From contig JABIJZ010000004.1 in NCBI GenBank assembly GCA_018655275.1, positions 186,001 to 250,000 of the forward strand: 64,000 bases of DNA, written 5' to 3'. The stretch is from Candidatus Peregrinibacteria bacterium. Lineage in GTDB: Bacteria > Patescibacteriota > Gracilibacteria > UBA1369 > LOWO2-01-FULL-3. The notes below the pieces were generated by a model, which saw only the letters and a list, made by a program, of their open reading frames with translations, was not told the origin of the DNA and did no database searches. Position numbers and translations under genes: made by a program. Numbering within the stretch: the stretch's first letter is position 1; each line of letters opens with the position of its first letter. Positions 49,236 to 58,381 of the stretch are shown here, piece after piece.

Positions 49236-50249
49236 CTAGTCTCGGATGATTCGTCTAGCGACGATAACTGTGAAGAGAGATGTTAGGATGACACCGAGCA
49301 GGCCTTCGATTGCGGAGAAGATTTTATAAATGCCTACTGGGTGGAAGTCACCGTATCCAATTGTGGTGTATGTGATGAGGCTGTAGTATAAGCTGTCGGC
49401 TAGGCTCAAGTGTACGTGATCGTTGTAGTAATTTATATTTTGGAGGGTGTAGTAAAGTAGAGCGAAAAGACTGATTACTCCGAGCATCCACACTACAATT
49501 CTGAAAATTGAAACTCCGTACTTACAAGTGAGGTCTGCGAAAATGAAGCTGAGCCATCGGAATGGATTGTGTATGCTCATTTGTTTTCTTCGACAAACCA
49601 TTTCTCTGTAATGGTAGTAGTCTGCTTGTTTGTGTAGACTTGAGTTTTTGTACATTTCTCGGATTTGTTTGTATTGGATTGACGCTATGTGGTAGTTTTT
49701 TTCTTCTTCGTCTTTGAGTTTTTTGCTGAAAACAGTTGTTTGGTCTGTCAGGACCGCGCTCATGTTTACCTCGTGGATTTTTGTGTCGTGAAAGTTGCAG
49801 TTTATGAAACTTGCTCCGGACAAAAGGACTCCCGTGGCATCTGCTCCTACGAAATTACAGGTATTCAGGGCTGCGTTTTTGAAATTTGTGTGGCTTATGT
49901 CAGCGTCTTCGAAAAAGCAGTCATGGATTTTTCCGTCTTGGAAAGTTGCGTGTTTTAAAATTGCTCCTTCAAAATGTATGTATGAAAGAATTGCCATTTC
50001 TTCTTCGAATCCCGAGTCGTCTTCTTTTACTGGAATTCGGAAGTCGAATCCTGACAAATTGATTCCTCGCAGGTCGATTGCTTCGGCTACTTCCTCATCG
50101 TTTATGTGTGGAAAGCCTTGAACTACTTTACGAAAAAGTATCGGGCTTAGGTAGCATCTTGTTTGTTTTATCTTTTTAACGAAAGCCCGGCCTTTTGGTG
50201 TGAGCCATCTTTCTCGGAGTTTTTCGAGTTGATCTTTTTTATAATTCAT
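49236..50249 (-). CDS. Pentapeptide-repeat protein with C-terminal two-helix potassium channel domain
   Basis: 337 aa. The N-terminal half has pentapeptide-type repeats (AILKHATFQD, DADISHTNFKNAALNTCNFV, SGASFINCNFHDTKI). The C-terminus has two membrane helices (FRIVVWMLGVISLFALLYYT and IEGLLGVILTSLFTVIVA) around the pore loop SLITYTTIGYGDFHPVG, with the K+ selectivity filter TIGYGD. No RCK domain. Such fusions are known in other bacteria; gating role of the pentapeptide helix unknown. Confidence 0.9.
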   Translation of the reverse strand: MNYKKDQLEKLRERWLTPKGRAFVKKIKQTRCYLSPILFRKVVQGFPHINDEEVAEAIDLRGINLSGFDFRIPVKEDDSGFEEEMAILSYIHFEGAILKHATFQDGKIHDCFFEDADISHTNFKNAALNTCNFVGADATGVLLSGASFINCNFHDTKIHEVNMSAVLTDQTTVFSKKLKDEEEKNYHIASIQYKQIREMYKNSSLHKQADYYHYREMVCRRKQMSIHNPFRWLSFIFADLTCKYGVSIFRIVVWMLGVISLFALLYYTLQNINYYNDHVHLSLADSLYYSLITYTTIGYGDFHPVGIYKIFSAIEGLLGVILTSLFTVIVARRIIRD

Positions 50250-50312
50250 CTGCTTATTATACTATAAAACAGGGCTTTGATCAAGGGGCGGTGGGCTTCT
50301 GTGTGGCTTTAT

Positions 50313-53063
50313 CTACTTGTCTATTTTGAATTCGATCACAGATTCCGCGCTGTATCCGAGCTTGTCGATAACTTTGGCGCTTAATAGGTGGCGTGAGCTG
50401 TTTGGCAGTCGTTTTGAGATGTAGACGTAACCTGTAAATGGGGCTGATCTGCTGGTGTATTTTAGTTCGTCGTCTACGTAGAATTCAACTTTGTCTATTC
50501 CGTTTTTTGCGTTGTATTCGACGTAAACTTGGTTGCTGCCTGTTTCGAGTCTTGAGTTTGCGGATGGGCTGGTGATTGTGATCTCTGGTTGGTTTTTGGC
50601 CGATTTGGCGGTGTGGATGTCGTCGTATTCAGTTGGTGGGGTTCCGAAGGCTATTTGTACTCCAGTTGAGGCTGCTTTGTATTCTGAAGGGATTTTGTTT
50701 GCGGTGTCTTCTTTATACCAATTGTGGATTGCGATTGCCCAGTTTTCGTATGCGGCTATTGGTTTGTGGTTGATGTAGAGGACTTTTTGTACTGCGTTTT
50801 TGGGTGTGTGCGCGGTTGCGAGTTTTCCAGAGACTTTGTCGATGGTTACTTGGTAGAAGCTTGTATCTGTTTCTGTTGGTACGGCGAAACTTGCGAAAAC
50901 TTCTTCGGCTATGAATGATGTTGGAGTTGTTGCTCCTGGTAGTAAGCCTGAGGTTTTTGCGATTTCTATGTGCCTGATTCCGTCTGGTTCAGGGAATGAT
51001 TCTTCGGGTATTTTTGATAGGGCTTTTGCCATGACTGCTTTGAAGATTGGGCCTGCGGTGTCGTGTCCGTTTGCGTTTAGTTTCATTGGGGCTCCGTCGG
51101 TGTTTCCGATCCATGCACCTACGACTATTGACGGTGTGTATCCTATGACCCATCCGTCTGCGGGAGCTACAGCTGAGCCTGAACCTTCGGCGTCTTTTTT
51201 ATTTTCTTTTGTTGATGTTCCGGTTTTTGCTGCGACTGTTCTTTCTGCTACTGACAAGCTTGGGCCGATTTTGACTGATTCGTCGGAAAGGATATCGTTG
51301 ATCAAGAATGCAACTTGTGGGTCGAGGACTTCTTCCAAAGGACTCTCTTTTTCTTCTTTGTTTTCGATGATATCTCCGTTTGCGTTTTCGATTCGGAGGA
51401 TTGGTGTGAACTCTGGTTTCTCACCGTTATTGGCGAAAACTGAGTATGCTGAGACCATTTCCATTAATGGGATTTCCCCTGCTCCAAGTGCGAGTGGGTA
51501 TCCGTAGCTGTGATTTTTGTCGAGAGAAGTTATTCCCATGTCGTGAGAGAGATCGATGATTTTATCTTGGTTGCCGGCGAGGAAGTAGGCCTTGATTGCT
51601 GGCAAATTTCTAGATTGGCCTAATGCTTTTCTGATGGACATTTGTCCCATGAATTCGCCGTCGTAGTTTTGTGGTTCGTCTGGGCCGAATTTTGTTGGGA
51701 CGTCGTAAATTACGCTGGCTGGTCCGTAACCGTTGTAAAAAGATTGGGCGTAGACGATTGGCTTGAAACTTGATCCTGGTTGTCGTGGCCTTGTTACGAC
51801 GTTTACTTTGCCGTCTATGTCGTCGTTGTAGTAGTCACGTGACCCAACCATGGCCAGGATTTCGCCTGTTTTTGGGTCGACTGCGAGAACGGCATTGTTG
51901 TCTGCGCCGTATGCAGATTCGTTGTAGTCTCCTTTTTCGTAGGCGATTTGTTCTGCGTATTCTTGGAGGTCTGGGTCGATTGTTGTGTAGACTTTGAGGC
52001 CACCTTTTTCGACTGCATCTTTTCCGTATTTGTCTTCGAGCAATTGTTTTACGTGAAGGACGAAATGTGGGTAGGTGATAGGCTCTCTATACTCAACGAA
52101 TTCTATTTCTTGGATTTCGTTTACGGCTTCTTGGCGTTGGCCTGCATTGATGTAGCCAAGGGTCTCCATTCGTGAAAGAACGAGGTCTGAACGACCTTGA
52201 ATGTAGATTGATTTGTCTGGTGTTAGTTCGACGTGTGCTCCTATACATCCACGTATGTATTCTTCGATTTCGAGATCGACTTCTGCTTCCATTTTTCTCA
52301 AGAAAACTTCTTCTTCTGTGAAGTCTTTCAAAAGTCTTGAGTATTTGTTTTGGCCGTATGGATTGTATCGTGTTGGTGCTTGTGGAAGGGCTGCGAGGAT
52401 AGCTGCTTCGCCTAGTGACAGGTCTTTCGCATCTTTGTTAAAATAAATTTCTGCGGCTTTTTGGATGCCGTATGCGTTGTTTCCGTATGGGATTCTGTTC
52501 AGGTAAAGTTCTAGGATTGTTGGTTTTTCGTATTCGCGTTCGACTCTTAGTGAAAGGACGAGTTCTTTTAATTTTCTTACGTAGCTTCGTTCATTTGAGA
52601 GGAAGGCGTTTTTTACGTATTGTTGTGTGAGTGTTGATCCTCCTCGTGGTGTTCCGAATCCGAAAACTTCGTACAAAACTGCTCGGCCGATACCCATTAT
52701 GTCGAATCCGTTGTGTTCCCAGAATTCGTCATCTTCGATTGAGATTGTTGCGTTGATGAGGTCTGTTGAGATTTCTTCTAGGGGGATGTATTCACGATTT
52801 TCTTCGCCATGGACTGTGTATAGTAGGTTTTCTTCTCGGTCGAATATTTCTGTGGATTGTGCGCCAGATAGTTTCTCGAGGTCTGAAACGTCGGGAAGTC
52901 CGATTGAGAGGACTGCGACGAGGCCTCCGAGCAAGATTGTTCCGATGAGTGTTGTTGCGATGCCTATTGCGATTATCCAAAACAAAATTCTTTTTCCTAA
53001 ATGCTCTTCTGAGCCTGGGACGTGGTGACGCAGTTGGGATACTAATTTTTTATAGTTGTTCAT
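50313..53063 (-). CDS. Class A penicillin-binding protein (PBP1A-like)
   Basis: 916 aa. Membrane anchor (about 28-52), glycosyltransferase GT51 with SIEDDEFWEHNGFDIMGIGR and RGGSTLTQQYVKNAF (about 111-155), transpeptidase with active-site SSFK in RQPGSSFKPIVYAQS (about 430), SRN in QSRNLPAI and KTGTS near 620. The C-terminus has an Ig/fibronectin-like beta region (TITSPSANSRLETGSNQVYV). Builds and cross-links peptidoglycan outside the membrane. 16 nt after pheT. Confidence 0.95.
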   Translation of the reverse strand: MNNYKKLVSQLRHHVPGSEEHLGKRILFWIIAIGIATTLIGTILLGGLVAVLSIGLPDVSDLEKLSGAQSTEIFDREENLLYTVHGEENREYIPLEEISTDLINATISIEDDEFWEHNGFDIMGIGRAVLYEVFGFGTPRGGSTLTQQYVKNAFLSNERSYVRKLKELVLSLRVEREYEKPTILELYLNRIPYGNNAYGIQKAAEIYFNKDAKDLSLGEAAILAALPQAPTRYNPYGQNKYSRLLKDFTEEEVFLRKMEAEVDLEIEEYIRGCIGAHVELTPDKSIYIQGRSDLVLSRMETLGYINAGQRQEAVNEIQEIEFVEYREPITYPHFVLHVKQLLEDKYGKDAVEKGGLKVYTTIDPDLQEYAEQIAYEKGDYNESAYGADNNAVLAVDPKTGEILAMVGSRDYYNDDIDGKVNVVTRPRQPGSSFKPIVYAQSFYNGYGPASVIYDVPTKFGPDEPQNYDGEFMGQMSIRKALGQSRNLPAIKAYFLAGNQDKIIDLSHDMGITSLDKNHSYGYPLALGAGEIPLMEMVSAYSVFANNGEKPEFTPILRIENANGDIIENKEEKESPLEEVLDPQVAFLINDILSDESVKIGPSLSVAERTVAAKTGTSTKENKKDAEGSGSAVAPADGWVIGYTPSIVVGAWIGNTDGAPMKLNANGHDTAGPIFKAVMAKALSKIPEESFPEPDGIRHIEIAKTSGLLPGATTPTSFIAEEVFASFAVPTETDTSFYQVTIDKVSGKLATAHTPKNAVQKVLYINHKPIAAYENWAIAIHNWYKEDTANKIPSEYKAASTGVQIAFGTPPTEYDDIHTAKSAKNQPEITITSPSANSRLETGSNQVYVEYNAKNGIDKVEFYVDDELKYTSRSAPFTGYVYISKRLPNSSRHLLSAKVIDKLGYSAESVIEFKIDK

Positions 53064-53079
53064 TTTGGTGGTAGTTATG

Positions 53080-55515
53080 TTACAACCCCCTGATTTTGCC
53101 GCCGAGTTTCTCGAGGTTTTTGAAGATGCGAGATTGTGTCTCGGCCATTTCTTCGTCTGTGAGGGTTCGGTCTTCGGCTTGAAGTTTTATAGCGAAAGCT
53201 ACGGATTTCTTTCCTTTGTCGAGGTTATCGCCTTCGTATAGGTCGAAAAGGTCAACTTCTTTGATGAGATGTTTGTCTGCTTTTAGAATTGCGTTTTTGA
53301 GTTCTGCGACTTCTTTTGTTTGGTCTACGACCACAGAAACGTCTATTTGGATTGGCGGGAATTTTGGCAGTTCTGAGAATTTTGTACCTGCTTTCTCGAG
53401 TTTTGTTAAAGATGAGAGGTTGAGTTCAAACATTGCAATTTGCTGATTTTCGAGTCCGAAGTTTTTTGCGATTTGGGGGTGGAGAACGAACACTGATCCC
53501 AAAGTTTCGCCTTTTGGTGTGAGAATTGTCGTAGATTTTATTGGGTGTGCGTATGGGAGTTCTGATCCTTTTGCCAATCTGTAGTATGGGATTTTGAAAT
53601 GTTGTAGAATTTTTTCTAGTGCTGTTTTCGCTTGATAAAATGGTTGTTTTGATTGAGGTATTTTGCCTGGTTTTGCTACGATTGTTCCTGTTATCCATTT
53701 TTCTTCTAATGGGAAGTATTCCAAGTCTTTGTATGTGCGGCCGATTTCGAACAACTCAAAATGAGATTCGTATTTTATGTTTAGAGCGATTTTTCTGAGG
53801 ATGTTTGGCACAAGTGATGTGCGCATGTGTGTTTGGTCTTCGGACAAATAATTTTCGAGAAGGACGTGGCCTTCTTCCGAGAGACCTGCGTTTTCGAAAT
53901 CTTCTTTTGAGTAAAATGAATATGTATAGATCTCGTTGAGGCCGAGGCCGTATGCGAGGTATTTTCGGATTTCGTGTTTGGTTGTTCGTTCTATGTTTTC
54001 TTTTGGTAATCTTGCTGGGAGTTCTGGCAGTGTTGCTGGGATTTCTTCGTAGCCGTAGATTCTTGCGATTTCTTCGATAAGATCTTCTTCGATAGTGACG
54101 TCTTTTTGTGAGCGCCAGCTAGGGACTTCGACTTCAAGAACGTCTTTTGATTTGTCGGTGACTTTGAATCCGAGAGATTCTAGGATTTTAGCCATTTCGC
54201 TTTTCGAAATTTCGATTCCGATTTTTGCGTTTGTTCGTGGGATGTTTAACGTTAGTTTTGGTGCCTTGGTTTTTGCGTTGTGAATGTCGATCAGTGGGCT
54301 TGCGATTTTTGCTTCTGGGCACATTTCCAGGATTAGCTCGGTTGCTTTGGCGATTGCTATTGGGCAGTTTTCAGGGTCTTGGCCTTTTTCGAATCTTTGT
54401 GAAGCGTCTGATCTTAGGCCGTGTCTTACTGAGCTTTGTCTGAGCATGCTTGCGTTCCAATTTGCGGCTTCGAGGATGATGTTTGTTGTGTTGTCGTTGA
54501 TCTCTGATTCAAGTCCTCCCATTATTCCGGCTAGGTCTAGGAAGTTTCCTTTTCCGTCTGTGACGAGGATGTCTGTTTCTGCGAGGGTTCGTTTTTTGTG
54601 ATCAATGGTTTCTACTTTTTGTCCTTTTTTTGCTAATTCAACTTTGAGGGTGTCGGTTTTTACGAGGTCTCTGTCGTATGCGTGCATTGGTTGGCCGATA
54701 TCGAGCATTACGTAGTTTGTGACATCAACGATATTGTTGACTGATCTTACGCCGACGGCGTTGAGTTTTTGAACCATCCAGTCTGGAGATGGGCCGATTT
54801 TTACGTTTGAAATTAAACATGCTGCGAATCGTGGACAAAGGGTTTTGTCTTTTACGTCTACTGTTAGCTTTTCTCCTTTTTCTGGGAATTTTTGATTTGC
54901 TTTGTATGGTTTGAGCGAGCTTTCTGTGATTGCTGCAACTTCTCTGGCGATGCCGTAGTGGCCCCAGAGGTCTGGACGGTGGGTGAGGGATTTATTGTCG
55001 ATTTCGAGGACTGCATCGTTGTTTCCAAATAATTCTGTGAGTGGGATTCCTGGTTTTGGTTTGAGTGCGCTTAAATCTAAGATTCCCTGTTCGCCTTCGC
55101 TTTCTGGTTTTTCTATACCTATTTCGTCTGATGCGCATATCATTCCTTCACTTTCTTCTCCTCGAATTTTTGCTTTTTCTAGGGTGACGGGAGCTCCTTC
55201 TCCGTGCCATTTAACTTTGCAACCTGGGGCTGCGTACGCGACATACATTCCTTCTTCCAAATTATCCCCTCCGCAAACTAGCTTTGCTGATTTGCCTTCG
55301 CCGCAGGAAATTTTTGCTAATTTAAGTTTGTTTGCGTTTGGGTGAGGTTTTAATTCTGTGACGTGGCCTACCACAACTCCGTCTAGGAGTTCGTTGCCTT
55401 GGCTTACGCCTTCGACTTCAGCTGTTTTTAGTGTAAGAGTTTTTGCTAGATTGTTCGGGTCTAGGTCTTTTGGAATATCTACGTAATCTTTTAGCCAATT
55501 TAGGGAGATGTGCAT
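53080..55515 (-). CDS. pheT: Phenylalanine-tRNA ligase beta subunit
   Basis: 811 aa, full length. N-terminal tRNA-binding OB domain (VVGHVTELKPHPNANKLKLA near 45), B3/B4 editing region, B5 DNA-binding-like fold, catalytic-like core, and C-terminal FDX-ACB domain (PPIQIDVSVVVDQTKEVAEL near 714). Pairs with PheS as alpha2beta2. 14 nt after pheS. Confidence 0.97.
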   Translation of the reverse strand: MHISLNWLKDYVDIPKDLDPNNLAKTLTLKTAEVEGVSQGNELLDGVVVGHVTELKPHPNANKLKLAKISCGEGKSAKLVCGGDNLEEGMYVAYAAPGCKVKWHGEGAPVTLEKAKIRGEESEGMICASDEIGIEKPESEGEQGILDLSALKPKPGIPLTELFGNNDAVLEIDNKSLTHRPDLWGHYGIAREVAAITESSLKPYKANQKFPEKGEKLTVDVKDKTLCPRFAACLISNVKIGPSPDWMVQKLNAVGVRSVNNIVDVTNYVMLDIGQPMHAYDRDLVKTDTLKVELAKKGQKVETIDHKKRTLAETDILVTDGKGNFLDLAGIMGGLESEINDNTTNIILEAANWNASMLRQSSVRHGLRSDASQRFEKGQDPENCPIAIAKATELILEMCPEAKIASPLIDIHNAKTKAPKLTLNIPRTNAKIGIEISKSEMAKILESLGFKVTDKSKDVLEVEVPSWRSQKDVTIEEDLIEEIARIYGYEEIPATLPELPARLPKENIERTTKHEIRKYLAYGLGLNEIYTYSFYSKEDFENAGLSEEGHVLLENYLSEDQTHMRTSLVPNILRKIALNIKYESHFELFEIGRTYKDLEYFPLEEKWITGTIVAKPGKIPQSKQPFYQAKTALEKILQHFKIPYYRLAKGSELPYAHPIKSTTILTPKGETLGSVFVLHPQIAKNFGLENQQIAMFELNLSSLTKLEKAGTKFSELPKFPPIQIDVSVVVDQTKEVAELKNAILKADKHLIKEVDLFDLYEGDNLDKGKKSVAFAIKLQAEDRTLTDEEMAETQSRIFKNLEKLGGKIRGL

Positions 55516-55529
55516 TTTTTGCGGAAAGT

Positions 55530-56570
55530 TTAGAATTGTCTTATGAATCTGAGGTCGCCTGAATTGAATAGGCGAATGTCGGTGATGCCGTATCGCATCA
55601 TTGCGAGGCGTTCCATGCCGAAGCCGAATGCCCAGCCGGTGTATTCTGTGCTGTCGATGCCGCCTGCTTCAAGTACGTTTGGGTGAGTCATTCCTGCTCC
55701 CATGAATTCGACCCAGCCTGTGTGTTTGCAAACGCGGCAGCCTTTGCCTTGGCAGAGCAAACATGAGAAGTCGAGTTCCAGTCCTGGTTCGACGAATGGG
55801 AAATAGCCTGGGCGGAATCGCACTTCTACGTCTTTGTTGAATAGTCTTGAGAGGAATTCGATCATGGTGCCTTTCAAGTGTCCGAGCGATATATTTTTGT
55901 CGATAAGCATGCCTTCTGTTTGGTGGAATGTGTGTTCGTGAGATGCGTCGAGTGCTTCGTTCCGGAAAACTCTTCCTGGTGAGATTATTCTCAATGGTGC
56001 GCCGTATTTTTCTATTGTTCGGGCTTGGACCGGGGAAGTGTGTGTTCTGAGAACGAGTCTTTGGTGGTCTGGATCGTGTTTGTCTTTGATGAAGAATGTA
56101 TCTTGCATGTCTCGTGCAGGATGGTCTGCGGGAATGTTGATTCCTTCGAAATTGTAGTATTCTGAATCTATTTCTGGGCCGTCCATTACGGCGTATCCCA
56201 TTTGGCCGAAGATCTTTTCGACTTCCTCTTGGATTTGTGCGAGCACGTGAATGTGACCGATTTTTTTTGTTTCGCCTGGGAGGGTTGTGTCGAAGAACTC
56301 TTTGCTGAGTTGGGCTTCGAGGACTGATTTCTCTAGGGATTTTGCGCGGGCTTCGAGGTCATGTTCGAGTGATTTCTTGGTTTGGTTGAGGAGTTGACCG
56401 GCGTCTTTTTTCTCTTCGTTTGGAAGGTCTTTGATGCTTCGTAGTTTTTCTGTGAGTAGGCCTTTTCGGCCGAGGTATTTTACGTCTAGGTCTTTGAGTT
56501 CGTCTAATGTTTTGACCTTTTTTAGGTCTTTTTTTGCTTGCTCGAGAATTTTTTGAAGTTCTTGTTTCAT
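55530..56570 (-). CDS. pheS: Phenylalanine-tRNA ligase alpha subunit
   Basis: 346 aa from the ATG at 56570; the longer TTG frame overlaps the promoter. N-terminal coiled coil, then class II core: HPARDMQDTFFIKD, RTHTSPVQARTIEKY (motif 2 region), GRVFRNEALDASHEHTFHQT and GFGMERLAMMRYGI (motif 3). A CxxC-type insertion (CLLCQGKGCRVCKHTGW) is typical of PheS. Charges tRNA-Phe with PheT. Confidence 0.97.
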   Translation of the reverse strand: MKQELQKILEQAKKDLKKVKTLDELKDLDVKYLGRKGLLTEKLRSIKDLPNEEKKDAGQLLNQTKKSLEHDLEARAKSLEKSVLEAQLSKEFFDTTLPGETKKIGHIHVLAQIQEEVEKIFGQMGYAVMDGPEIDSEYYNFEGINIPADHPARDMQDTFFIKDKHDPDHQRLVLRTHTSPVQARTIEKYGAPLRIISPGRVFRNEALDASHEHTFHQTEGMLIDKNISLGHLKGTMIEFLSRLFNKDVEVRFRPGYFPFVEPGLELDFSCLLCQGKGCRVCKHTGWVEFMGAGMTHPNVLEAGGIDSTEYTGWAFGFGMERLAMMRYGITDIRLFNSGDLRFIRQF

Positions 56571-56613
56571 TTGGGTTGTGGCCAGTTCGGCTAGGTAAGT
56601 TTTATCGAGAGAT

Positions 56614-56642
56614 ACTTTACTAGTTTTGGGGCGGTTTTGCAA
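56614..56642 (-). promoter_or_regulatory. pheS-pheT-PBP operon promoter
   Basis: Minus strand TTGCAA, 17 nt, TAAAGT, about 43 nt before the pheS ATG. Confidence 0.55.
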
Positions 56643-56658
56643 TTTTTTTGGGTGGTGT

Positions 56659-56736
56659 GTTGACGTGTGGGAGTGGCGTTGTCTGGTTTTCCACGCGTTT
56701 AGTTTTTACAGGTTGGGTTTTTGGACGTGTGGAAAG
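56659..56736 (+). repeat. Hairpin repeat family 2, copy B
   Basis: 78 bp related to 35907-35985 over its whole length: GTTGACG start, TTTCCACGCGT/ACGTGTGGAAA stem (one G-T pair) and the conserved loop core TTTTTACAGGTTGGGTTT. The stem bases differ from copy A while the loop is conserved. Confidence 0.82.
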
Positions 56737-56771
56737 TTATGAAGGTTTTTGTGTGTTTGGGAAGGGTGTTG

Positions 56772-56800
56772 TTGACGTGGCTTTGGGTGTGTTGTAGAGT
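56772..56800 (+). promoter_or_regulatory. Promoter of the 171-aa gene
   Basis: TTGACG, 17 nt, TAGAGT. Supports the ATG at 56838 rather than the earlier in-frame ATG at 56721. Confidence 0.5.
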
Positions 56801-56837
56801 TTCTCTCCAAATGTGTTTTAAAAGTAAATTTAATGTT

Positions 56838-57353
56838 ATGGATAGACCTAGTACTGATTTAGCTGTTCCAGAGTCTGGAGAAAATGGCGAAACCTTGTTG
56901 TTTGGTCTTAGAAGCCGTTTGAATATTTTTATTTTGATGGTGGGCTTCTCGGTGAGTCTTCATGCTATTTCGCAGAGCGTAGTTAGGAGTTATTGTTGTA
57001 GGCCTTTTAGTGTGAATGATGTGGTGGAATTGAATACTAGGGCTGGGAAGGTTAGAGAGATTAGTGGTCTTTTGAGGATTGCCGTCAAAAGGGTTGAGGA
57101 AATGAATGCTCGCAGGGCTTTGATTGAGGATCCCTGGGAATTGAAAAATCAGGAATGGGAAGGGAATGTGGTCTTGGACGAGTTGTGGGGTCTTGAGGAG
57201 GATTTTGTGCGTTCTAGGAGTGAAGCGTATCAGTTTTGGGAAGGTATGGTTGAGGGTCTTGATCCTGAGGAAATGGAGGCAATGGAAAGGAAAAACAGAA
57301 GTGACAGTTCTATTCACGTTAAGGTGGTTGGTCAGCCTATGGGAGGGGAGTAG
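56838..57353 (+). CDS. Hypothetical single-pass membrane protein
   Basis: 171 aa. Starts MDRPSTDLAVPESGENGETL, has one membrane helix (LNIFILMVGFSVSLHAISQS) and then about 115 charged helical residues (heptad-like ISGLLRIAVKRVEEMNARRA). Topology resembles small divisome or sensor scaffold proteins, but no family is recognised. Confidence 0.6.
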   Translation: MDRPSTDLAVPESGENGETLLFGLRSRLNIFILMVGFSVSLHAISQSVVRSYCCRPFSVNDVVELNTRAGKVREISGLLRIAVKRVEEMNARRALIEDPWELKNQEWEGNVVLDELWGLEEDFVRSRSEAYQFWEGMVEGLDPEEMEAMERKNRSDSSIHVKVVGQPMGGE

Positions 57354-57363
57354 TTTGGGGTGG

Positions 57364-57392
57364 TTGCGGGAACGGGTGTTTTGTGTTATAAT
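57364..57392 (+). promoter_or_regulatory. Promoter of the 286-aa gene
   Basis: TTGCGG, 17 nt, consensus TATAAT. Leader about 33 nt, A-rich before the ATG. Confidence 0.7.
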
Positions 57393-57431
57393 TACGATGT
57401 GTGAAAACAAAAATAAATAACAAAAATTACT

Positions 57432-58292
57432 ATGGCAGGTCCAGAAAAATCTAGACGTTCGTCTGAAGAGAGCAGGGAAGATGTCCAATATGGGATTGTT
57501 CGGCGTAAAGAGGATGGTAGGATTATTGGGAGTTTTGAAGGGGCTGGTCCTAATCCGGATGATGATGTCCAATATGGGATTGTTCGGCGTAAAGAGGATG
57601 GTAGGATTATTGGGAGTTTTGAAGGGGCTGGTCCTAATCCGGATGATATTGAGCCTTCTGTTAGCGATGCTCGTGCTGAATTTACTAAGGAGAGAGATGC
57701 TTTGGCAGCCGAACTTGATGGTGTGGATGGTACTTCGGATCCTGAAGCTTGGAAGAAGAAGCTCAATAGGTTTAATAAAGAGTGGCATGATAAAATGCCG
57801 GCGGATTTTGATGGTCCTAGTGAATGGAAAGAGATGTATGCAGAAAAAATTCCTCAATGGATAGAAGAAGCAGGAAAGAGCTCTATGCTTGGGTTGGTGG
57901 GAGTGTTGCAGGGTGAGGTTGATTTTATAATTGAGCAGTTTGATATTCTTAAAAAAGCTGAGGCTGGGGAAATTGAAAATGTGTCATGGGATTTTCTTAC
58001 TGGTATGACTCATGGGTATGATAGGGAAACATTTGAACGTTACAGGGTGGAATTGATCAATTTTGCCGAGGCTGTTGAGGCTGGCGAAGAGGGGTTAGGT
58101 GAAAAATTCTTAAAAATTGTTGAGATAGTTGGGAATTTTCCAGAACATGACGAGTTTGCTGAAACATTGGCAGTTATTCGTGATCGTCAGGTTGACGCTA
58201 TTACGGTAGTTGGAACGACTAATTTTGCTGGCATAGATGAGTTGGCTGGGTATGTTCATATGAATTATGTTCTTCCTGAAGAGTTTAGATAA
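57432..58292 (+). CDS. Hypothetical protein with a perfect 28-residue tandem duplication
   Basis: 286 aa, acidic, soluble. Residues 17-44 and 45-72 are identical copies of a unit beginning DVQYGIVRRKEDGRIIGSFE and ending with a Gly/Pro/Asp-rich tail. The rest is helical (TKERDALAAELDGVDG, WIEEAGKSSMLGLVGVLQGE). No family recognised. The DNA duplication is exact, so it is recent. Confidence 0.65.
   Translation: MAGPEKSRRSSEESREDVQYGIVRRKEDGRIIGSFEGAGPNPDDDVQYGIVRRKEDGRIIGSFEGAGPNPDDIEPSVSDARAEFTKERDALAAELDGVDGTSDPEAWKKKLNRFNKEWHDKMPADFDGPSEWKEMYAEKIPQWIEEAGKSSMLGLVGVLQGEVDFIIEQFDILKKAEAGEIENVSWDFLTGMTHGYDRETFERYRVELINFAEAVEAGEEGLGEKFLKIVEIVGNFPEHDEFAETLAVIRDRQVDAITVVGTTNFAGIDELAGYVHMNYVLPEEFR
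57480..57647 (+). repeat. Perfect 84-bp tandem duplication inside a coding region
   Basis: 57480-57563 and 57564-57647 are identical, 28 codons each, keeping the frame. It marks slippage or unequal recombination, or an assembly artefact. Confidence 0.93.
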
Positions 58293-58327
58293 AAATTGGG
58301 GGATTGCTTTTGCTTGAGGCTTTACGC

Positions 58328-58356
58328 TTGCCAAACCTGGGGTTTCGTGGTATTTT
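58328..58356 (+). promoter_or_regulatory. Promoter of the 916-aa sigma-like gene
   Basis: TTGCCA, 17 nt, TATTTT, about 25 nt before the ATG. Confidence 0.5.
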
Positions 58357-58381
58357 TTCGCCTATTTAATTTACTGATTTT

